The notes under the pieces are model-generated. The model saw nothing but the letters and a program-made list of their open reading frames with translations. It ran no database searches and was not told the DNA's origin. This document shows positions 7,699-12,725 of a DNA stretch of 12,725 nucleotides, in pieces. Position 1 is the stretch's first letter. Each line of letters starts with the position of its first letter. The stretch covers positions 1 to 12,725 of the forward strand of contig JBCBJZ010000109.1 in NCBI GenBank assembly GCA_038522635.1. The letters run 5' to 3'. This stretch comes from JBCBJZ01 sp038522635 (GTDB taxonomy: Bacteria; Pseudomonadota; Alphaproteobacteria; Rhizobiales; Hyphomicrobiaceae). The translations under genes were made by a program, and so were the position numbers.

Positions 7699-9666
7699 AT
7701 GACCAGCACATCGTTAACCGTCACAGCCAACCCGCTTGTCACGGCCGCATCTCCCGCAGCCGGCGCGAGCGTGGAACCCGGGTGGCCAGGCAATGAGCAA
7801 GGCGCTGGGCAAGGCCGCGAACACGTGCCGCCGGGCGCACCAGGTGGATCAACCCCACCGCCCGCCGCGTCCGCCGGAACGGCCGCCGCAGCCACACCGG
7901 CTGATGGCGGCAAGGGCAGCCCCGACTTGCCGCCGCTCGAAGCCTGGCGCCGCGTGTTGCGCAGCAATTTCTTCGCGGTCGCGATCTTCTCAGTCTTCAT
8001 CAACCTGCTGATGCTGACGATCCCGATCTACCTGTTCCAGATTTCCGACCGCGTGCTGACCAGCCGCAGCCTCGATACGCTCGTGATGTTGTCTTTGCTG
8101 GCGGGCGCGTTCATTGCGATTTTGTCGCTGCTTGACGTTATGCGCCGACGCGTTCTGGGACGGGTGGCGACGCAAACCGAAACGATCCTGGGCGGCCCCG
8201 TCCTTGCCGGGCTGGTTAACACCGCGCGCTTGAGCGACGACGGCAGCGTGAGTGTGCTGCGCAATCTGCATCAGGTGCGCAGCTTCATATCCGGCCCGGT
8301 GATGTTGATGCTGTTCGACGCGCCGATGGCCCCGCTCTACTTCGCAGCCGTGTTCCTGATCCACCCCCATCTGGGCATGATCGCTGTCGGCTCCAGCTTG
8401 CTGTTGTTGGTGATCGCGATCCTCAACCAGCGTCTCACGTCCGATACGTTCGCCAACGCCAGTTTGCATGCCTCAAAGGCCGATGAGCATGCGGAGTCGC
8501 TGGCTCGCAACGCCCAGGTCGTCAACGCGATGGGGATGCTGAACCAGGGCGTTTTGATGTGGGGGCGCGAGCAGGCCAAGGCGCTGACCGATCAGTTGCG
8601 CGCCCTCGATCGCAACTTCTGGATCAGCGGGTTGTCGAAATTCATTCGTCTGCTGACGCAAATCGCGATGCTCGGCTGGGGTGGTTATCTGGCGCTGAAC
8701 GGTGAACTGACCGGCGGCATGATGATCGCGGCTTCGATCATTGCAGGGCGCGCGCTGCAACCGGTCGAGGGGATGATTGAGGGCTGGCGTACGCTTGCGC
8801 AAACGCGCACGGCCTATAAGCGCGTGCAATTGATGCTTGAGAATATGGACCATGAGGGCCCCAAGCTGATGCTGCCCAAGCCATCGGGCGAGCTGGTCGC
8901 GGAGAAGATCCTCTACCTGCCCAAGGGCGTGAAGAAGCCGGTGCTGAACGGCATCAACTTCAAAATCGAAGCAAGTGAGTCGATGGCGGTGGTCGGTCCA
9001 TCGGGGTCGGGGAAATCGACGCTGTCGCGTATCCTGGTGGGGTGTTTGCATCCGACCGCGGGCGCTGTCCGCCTCGATGGTACTGAGATCCGCAATTGGC
9101 ATCCCCAGCAGTTCGGCGCTTACACCGGATACTTGCCGCAGGATGTTGAGCTGTTTCCCGGCTCCATCAAGCAGAACATTTGCCGGCTCGATGAGGTCGT
9201 CGACGACGAGAAGGTTTTCGAGGCAGCCTCGCTTGCGGGCGTCCACGAGATGATTTCGTCGCTGCCAAAGGGCTACGAGACGGTACTTGAATCAAACGGC
9301 GCGCCCTTGTCGGGCGGGCAAAAGCAGCGGGTCGCGTTGGCGCGCGCCTTCTACGGCATGCCCTCGCTGGTGATCCTTGATGAGCCCAACTCGAACCTCG
9401 ATGCCGCCGGCGAGGCTGCCCTGACGCGCACACTGGAGCGCGCGAAGGCTCGGGGCATCACGGTGGTGGTGATCACGCAGCGGCCGGCCCTTTTGAACAG
9501 CGTCGACAAGGTGCTGATCCTGCGGGCGGGGCGCATCGAAGCGTTGGGCACACCTCAAGAGGTGCTGCGGCGGCTGGCGCGACCTGACGGGAAGTCTGCA
9601 CCTGCGCCTTCGCCTTCACCTGCGAAGACAACGGTTGCCGCGCCATCGCGTCCCCAGAGCGCATAG
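7699..9666 (+). CDS. Type I secretion ABC transporter (permease/ATPase, PrtD-like)
   Basis: This is the inner-membrane exporter half of a type I secretion system, which uses ATP to drive an unfolded substrate out through a fusion protein and a TolC channel. From the ATG at 7699 it has 655 residues. Residues 1-78 are a Pro/Ala/Gly-rich, probably disordered extension. The membrane domain starts near residue 91 (FFAVAIFSVFINLLMLTIPI) and resembles the type I exporter fold. The ATPase domain has Walker A GPSGSGKST (433-441), the Q-loop in GYLPQD, the signature LSGGQ (537-541), Walker B VILDE (Glu 562) and the D-loop SNLD. The H-loop position reads ITQRP (Gln 594), where most relatives have His. 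A further Pro/Ala/Ser-rich tail closes the protein. There is no C39 peptidase domain. The ATG was chosen over a TTG at 7639 because the added residues include a Cys-rich stretch unlike the family. Its ribosome site is weak. It forms an operon with the fusion-protein gene 18 bases downstream. Confidence 0.93.
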   Translation: MTSTSLTVTANPLVTAASPAAGASVEPGWPGNEQGAGQGREHVPPGAPGGSTPPPAASAGTAAAATPADGGKGSPDLPPLEAWRRVLRSNFFAVAIFSVFINLLMLTIPIYLFQISDRVLTSRSLDTLVMLSLLAGAFIAILSLLDVMRRRVLGRVATQTETILGGPVLAGLVNTARLSDDGSVSVLRNLHQVRSFISGPVMLMLFDAPMAPLYFAAVFLIHPHLGMIAVGSSLLLLVIAILNQRLTSDTFANASLHASKADEHAESLARNAQVVNAMGMLNQGVLMWGREQAKALTDQLRALDRNFWISGLSKFIRLLTQIAMLGWGGYLALNGELTGGMMIAASIIAGRALQPVEGMIEGWRTLAQTRTAYKRVQLMLENMDHEGPKLMLPKPSGELVAEKILYLPKGVKKPVLNGINFKIEASESMAVVGPSGSGKSTLSRILVGCLHPTAGAVRLDGTEIRNWHPQQFGAYTGYLPQDVELFPGSIKQNICRLDEVVDDEKVFEAASLAGVHEMISSLPKGYETVLESNGAPLSGGQKQRVALARAFYGMPSLVILDEPNSNLDAAGEAALTRTLERAKARGITVVVITQRPALLNSVDKVLILRAGRIEALGTPQEVLRRLARPDGKSAPAPSPSPAKTTVAAPSRPQSA

Positions 9667-9670
9667 CAAA

Positions 9671-9674
9671 AGGA
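9671..9674 (+). promoter_or_regulatory. Ribosome binding site for the HlyD-family gene
   Basis: AGGA within AAAAGGA lies 10 bases before the ATG at 9685, inside the 18-base gap after the ABC gene stop codon. The short gap and own ribosome site fit co-transcription of the two transport genes. Confidence 0.6.
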
Positions 9675-9684
9675 CGGATCGCGT

Positions 9685-11034
9685 ATGCTGCTCAACTATC
9701 CCGGTCTCAAACAGTGGTACACCGAGGTCCCGCGCAGTTCGCGCGTGCCCACGATCACCGGTTTTGCAATCCTCTTCGCGTGGGCGGGCGGCTTTGGCTA
9801 TTGGGCGAGCGCTGCGCCGATCGATGGTGCGGTGGTCGCCTCAGGTTCGTTCGTCGCCACCGGGCAGAACAAGCAGGTCCAGCATTTGGAAGGCGGCATC
9901 GTTCGCGCGATCCTGGTGCGCGAAGGCGACCTGGTGAAAGCTGGGCAACGGCTCGTGCGCCTCGATGCGACGGCGTCGAAGGCGAAGCTGCAGCGCTTGC
10001 GTTTGCGCCGCACACGCCTACTTGCCATGCGCGCGCGCCTACAGGCTGAAACGAAGCTCTCGCTCAAGATCAGTTGGCCGCGCGCCATCACCTCGCGGCG
10101 CGAGCAGAGGTCGATCGCCGACCTGATGCAGCGCCAGCAGATCGAAGCGCGTGCGCGCGCAACGCGGCTTGGCGATGAGATCAAGGTTCTGCGCAAGGAG
10201 ATCGCGGGGCTGAAAGAAACCATCAAAGGGTTCAAGGCGGTCTCGCAGGCGATGGGGCGTCAGCTGAAGTTGTTCCGCATCGAACTCAACGACAAGCGCA
10301 AGTTGATCGGGCGCAAATTGGTGCGCAAGTCCGACATCCTTGCTGTCCAGCGGGCCGAGGCGCGGCTGGTGGGCGAACTGGGCCAGATCACGAGCCGGGT
10401 CGCCGATGCGCTGCATCGGGTTGCGCGCGCGGAACAGCAGATCGCGCACTTGCGCTCCACCGCGATCCAGAAGGCGGTTGAAGAGTTGCGCGTCGTCGAA
10501 ACCGAACTCGATGACGTCGAAGAGCAAGTTCGCGCGGCGCGTGATGTGGTGACACGGGTCGATGTGCGCGCGCCCGTCGGCGGCATCATCGTCAAGCTGA
10601 ACTACAACACTACCGGCGGCGTTGTCTCACCGGGTGCTGTGATCTTGGAGATGGTCCCCGTCGACGCCGATCTGATCATCGAAGCGCGCGTGCAGCCCAG
10701 CGAGATCACATATCTGAAGCAGGGCCAGGACTCGCTCGTCCGACTGAACGGCATCAACCAACGCGTTGTGCCGATGATCGCCGGCAAGGTCGTCTACATT
10801 TCCGCTGATGCGGTGGATGAGCGGGCGGGGCAATCGGCGGCTGCCTTGAGCGGGCGCCAGTTCGTGGTGCGCGTCGAACTCAACCAGGCGGAAGCGCGTG
10901 CCAAAGCGCCAGGCTTTCGCCCGACACCTGGGTTGCCGGCTGAGGTGTTCATCCGCACCGGTCAGCGTACGTTTTTCGATTATCTGCTAAAACCGATCCT
11001 CGACAGCTTCGCGCGCGCCTTCCGTGAGCAGTGA
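9685..11034 (+). CDS. HlyD-family type I secretion membrane fusion protein
   Basis: This periplasmic adaptor links the ABC exporter to an outer-membrane TolC-type channel. It has 449 residues, a normal family length. A short cytoplasmic N-terminus is followed by one membrane segment (about 23-43, ITGFAILFAWAGGFGYW). The first lipoyl half contains QVQHLEGGIV and REGDLVKAGQRLVRLD (about 64-94). A long, basic, charged helical hairpin spans about 97-290, and the second lipoyl half begins at VRAPVGGIIV (about 294), followed by GGVVSPG. The C-terminal barrel includes LIIEARVQPSEI, and the end PGLPAEVFIRTGQRT...YLLKPILDSFARAFREQ is the hallmark of PrtE/HlyD-type fusion proteins. It is translated directly after the ABC gene, so the pair forms one secretion complex. 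The partner TolC gene is not in this window. Confidence 0.95.
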   Translation: MLLNYPGLKQWYTEVPRSSRVPTITGFAILFAWAGGFGYWASAAPIDGAVVASGSFVATGQNKQVQHLEGGIVRAILVREGDLVKAGQRLVRLDATASKAKLQRLRLRRTRLLAMRARLQAETKLSLKISWPRAITSRREQRSIADLMQRQQIEARARATRLGDEIKVLRKEIAGLKETIKGFKAVSQAMGRQLKLFRIELNDKRKLIGRKLVRKSDILAVQRAEARLVGELGQITSRVADALHRVARAEQQIAHLRSTAIQKAVEELRVVETELDDVEEQVRAARDVVTRVDVRAPVGGIIVKLNYNTTGGVVSPGAVILEMVPVDADLIIEARVQPSEITYLKQGQDSLVRLNGINQRVVPMIAGKVVYISADAVDERAGQSAAALSGRQFVVRVELNQAEARAKAPGFRPTPGLPAEVFIRTGQRTFFDYLLKPILDSFARAFREQ

Positions 11035-11093
11035 CGCCAGTATCGAGCCGGGACGCGCGCAGGTCGGGCTGACGTGGGCGCCGATGATCTGGA

Positions 11094-11136
11094 GTTCATC
11101 CGCTTCAGGTGGGATCACCTGAGGCGAAAGATGAAC
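11094..11136. repeat. Extended palindrome / hairpin 1 downstream of the HlyD gene
   Basis: The inner stem pairs CGCTTCAGGTG (11101-11111) with CACCTGAGGCG (11116-11126) around the loop GGAT: 11 pairs, one of them G-U. The outer stem pairs GTTCAT (11094-11099) with ATGAAC (11131-11136) across a small internal loop. It lies 59 bases after the stop codon of the HlyD gene and has no T-run, so it is not a classical terminator. It may protect the 3' end of the secretion transcript or be a dispersed intergenic palindrome. Confidence 0.7.
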
Positions 11137-11158
11137 GGCAAAGCAAAAGCCTAGATGT

Positions 11159-11186
11159 CGGTTCCGCTTCAAGCTGAGGCGAACCG
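11159..11186. repeat. Palindrome / hairpin 2, related to hairpin 1
   Basis: CGGTT (11159-11163) pairs with AACCG (11182-11186), and CGCTTCA (11165-11171) pairs with TGAGGCG (11175-11181), with a bulged C at 11164 and a 3-base loop. The inner arms CGCTTCA and TGAGGCG are identical to those of hairpin 1, 64 bases upstream, while the loop and outer arms differ. This looks like two members of one palindromic repeat family, or two copies of one operator. Confidence 0.65.
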
Positions 11187-11255
11187 AGTCTAACCTGCTC
11201 GTGCGGTTTGCTCGCCCCTCCCCCCTCAAACGCTCAATCGGATCGTCGCCCCGCC

Positions 11256-12395
11256 ATGATCGTTGATGAAATCCGCTCAAACCGGGTCAGCACGGCCACC
11301 GGGCTTACACAGTTCTATCTTGAAGCCGGCCCGCCCGATGCGCCGGTCCTCCTGCTCCTTCACGGTTTCCCGGAGCTAGCGTTCAGTTGGCGCAAAGTCA
11401 TGCCGCCGCTCGCGCGTCTTGGCTTCCGCGTGGTCGCGCCTGACCAGCGCGGCTATGGGCAGACCACGGGATGGGTGGATGGCTTCGATGGTGACGTCGA
11501 GAGCTACCGCCTCGTGCGGTTGGCGGGCGATGCGGTCGCGTTCCTGGCGGCGATTGGCGCGCGTGACGCTACCGCCGTCATCGGCCACGATTTTGGATCG
11601 CCCGTTGCGCACGCGGCCGCGCTGATGCGACCCGACGTGTTTCGCGCATGCGTGATGATGAGCGCGCCCGTCCCCTCGCCTCAGGCGCTGCCGCTGGGCG
11701 CAACCAGAGCTGACGCAAGCGCCAGTGCGCGTGAAAGCGACCGTGAAAGCGACCGGGACGTCCACGCCGATCTCGCGACGCTGCCGCGCCCGCGCAAGCA
11801 CTACCAATGGTACTATTCCACCCGCGACGCGGCTCAAGAGATGCTGACGCCGCCCGAAGGGTTGCACGCGTTTTTGCGCGCCTATTACCACGTGAAAAGC
11901 GCGGACTGGGCTGATAATCGGCCTGAGCCGCTGGCGCGGTGGTCGGCTGAGGCGCTTGCGCGGCTGCCGACCTATTACGTCATGGACCTCGCCGACACGA
12001 TGCCTGAAGCGGTGGCACCCCATGCGCCATCGCCGGATGAAGTGAGGGCGGCGACCTGGCTCACCGATGATGAACTCGCCGTCTATGTTGAGCGCTTCCA
12101 GGCGCGAGGATTTCAAGCGCCGCTCAATTGGTACCGCTGCCAGACGGAGGGGCGGAACGCGGCCGATCTCCGCCTCTGGGCCGGGCAGCGCTTGGCCGTG
12201 CCCACAGCCTTCATCGCGGGTGCGTCCGATTGGGGCATCCACCAGGTGCCCGGCGCCCTGGCGGCCATGGAAACGTCGGGCAGCACAGACTACCGCGGGA
12301 CCACGTTGGTCCCGGGTGCCGGGCACTGGGTCCAACAGGAACGCCCCGACGAGGTGGTCGCAGCGCTCACAGCGTTCCTACAATCGCTCGCGTAG
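11256..12395 (+). CDS. Alpha/beta-fold hydrolase, soluble epoxide hydrolase-like
   Basis: It probably hydrolyses an epoxide to a diol in the cytoplasm by way of an ester intermediate. All catalytic elements of the soluble epoxide hydrolase family are visible (numbering from the ATG at 11256, 379 residues): the oxyanion-hole motif HGFP (36-39), DQRGYGQT, nucleophile Asp 112 in GHDFGS, acid Asp 325 in GASDWG, and His 357 in GAGHW. The two lid tyrosines also appear to be present, Tyr 183 in HYQWYY and Tyr 293 in PLNWYR, which separates it from haloalkane dehalogenases. The substrate cannot be told. No signal peptide is seen. The Arg/Asp/Ser-rich stretch around residues 150-172 looks like an insertion before the lid. 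The ATG was chosen over a TTG at 11208 because homology-like sequence begins after it; the ribosome site is poor. It is separated from the secretion genes by 221 bases and two hairpins, so it is probably its own unit. Confidence 0.9.
   Translation: MIVDEIRSNRVSTATGLTQFYLEAGPPDAPVLLLLHGFPELAFSWRKVMPPLARLGFRVVAPDQRGYGQTTGWVDGFDGDVESYRLVRLAGDAVAFLAAIGARDATAVIGHDFGSPVAHAAALMRPDVFRACVMMSAPVPSPQALPLGATRADASASARESDRESDRDVHADLATLPRPRKHYQWYYSTRDAAQEMLTPPEGLHAFLRAYYHVKSADWADNRPEPLARWSAEALARLPTYYVMDLADTMPEAVAPHAPSPDEVRAATWLTDDELAVYVERFQARGFQAPLNWYRCQTEGRNAADLRLWAGQRLAVPTAFIAGASDWGIHQVPGALAAMETSGSTDYRGTTLVPGAGHWVQQERPDEVVAALTAFLQSLA
11730..11753 (+). repeat. 12-base tandem duplication inside the hydrolase gene
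   Basis: CGTGAAAGCGAC occurs twice in direct succession and is in frame, giving RESD-RESD, then a partial third (RD). It lies in the charged loop between the core domain and the lid and looks like a small slippage expansion. It does not touch the catalytic motifs. Confidence 0.85.
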
Positions 12396-12725
12396 GGGGC
12401 AGGACCCTCGTGAGATGGCCGCCGGTGCCGCCGCCAGCGAACTGGTCGTTGGTGGCCTCGTTGGTGGCTTGAGGCCTCGGGGGTGAATTGAGGCCAGGGG
12501 AGCAACGCGACCCGGCGCCAGCGCCGCCCCATCGGAGCGCCTTCAGCGCGTGAGATCAAACATGGCGGAGGGAGAGGGATTCGCTGAGCCTTTGAAATTG
12601 TTGTGTTTTCCCTGTTGTCCCTTCTCGATGGGCCGTTTGGTTGCCGTTTTGTGGCACAGTTGGCAGGGCAAAGCGTCGTGTGTGGGGGTAAGCGTGACGG
12701 CGGGAAGCGGTGACGGTGAGCGTTA
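12396..12725. other. Intergenic stretch without a supported gene
   Basis: No convincing coding region was found in these 330 bases. There is a small inverted repeat, GGCCTC (12454-12459) with GAGGCC (12471-12476), and a direct repeat TTGAGGCC at 12469 and 12488; neither is followed by a T-run. A T-rich patch (about 12591-12660) contrasts with the GC-rich surroundings and could hold a promoter, but I see no pair of hexamers at good spacing. A GTG at 12694 after GGGGGTAA might begin a gene that runs off the window, with too few codons to judge. Confidence 0.5.

Noticed and set aside
11208..11255. TTG start adding 16 residues to the hydrolase
   Set aside because: The added Pro/Ser/Arg stretch has no family resemblance, and the ATG at 11256 lies just before the conserved beginning.
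11376..12335. A 319-codon open frame on the - strand
   Set aside because: It is antisense to an intact epoxide hydrolase-like gene with all catalytic residues; its Arg/His-rich product looks like a shadow.
1..12725. CRISPR arrays, tRNA or rRNA genes, insertion sequences
   Set aside because: No short, evenly spaced identical repeats, no cloverleaf or rRNA-like stretch and no transposase motif were seen on either strand.

Overview
This is a GC-rich window with five genes, all on the + strand and tightly packed. Codon use, the PrtD-type ABC/HlyD pairing and the general style suggest an alphaproteobacterium. That placement is an inference; the genus cannot be read from the sequence.

Layout. Positions 2-4846 are the 3' part of a giant gene that is already open at the window edge. 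It encodes at least 1614 residues of acidic Gly/Ala/Ser/Thr/Asp repeats with almost no Arg, and no Cys or Trp that I can find. A strong intrinsic terminator (4862-4901) follows. Positions 4957-7557 encode an 866-residue protein with a basic N-terminus, one hydrophobic segment, a long Ala/Glu/Val/Pro spacer and several copies of an aromatic-Asn...Gln-x-Asn motif. Positions 7699-9666 encode a type I secretion ABC exporter (PrtD-like), and 9685-11034 its HlyD-family membrane fusion protein; the two are almost contiguous. After a 221-base gap holding two related hairpins, 11256-12395 encodes a soluble-epoxide-hydrolase-like alpha/beta hydrolase. The last 330 bases hold no gene I can support.

How the genes may work together (inference). 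The exporter and fusion protein form two of the three parts of a type I secretion system; no TolC-like outer membrane protein is present here. The two unusual proteins upstream are the likely clients or partners. The giant protein looks like an exported beta-rich surface or matrix protein but has no RTX calcium-binding nonapeptides. Its architecture is regular: blocks of about 316-325 low-complexity residues are separated by a junction made of a 60-residue A box, a linker and a 60-residue B box. Both boxes align without gaps between copies. The 866-residue protein shares a short Gln-x-Asn core and a VDPTV motif with the B boxes, so the two may have related folds. The hydrolase looks metabolically unrelated and is probably a separate transcription unit.

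The most interesting content is this pair of unrecognised proteins next to a dedicated exporter, the A/B-box architecture, a Gln in place of the usual H-loop His in the ABC protein, and the paired palindromes after the fusion-protein gene.
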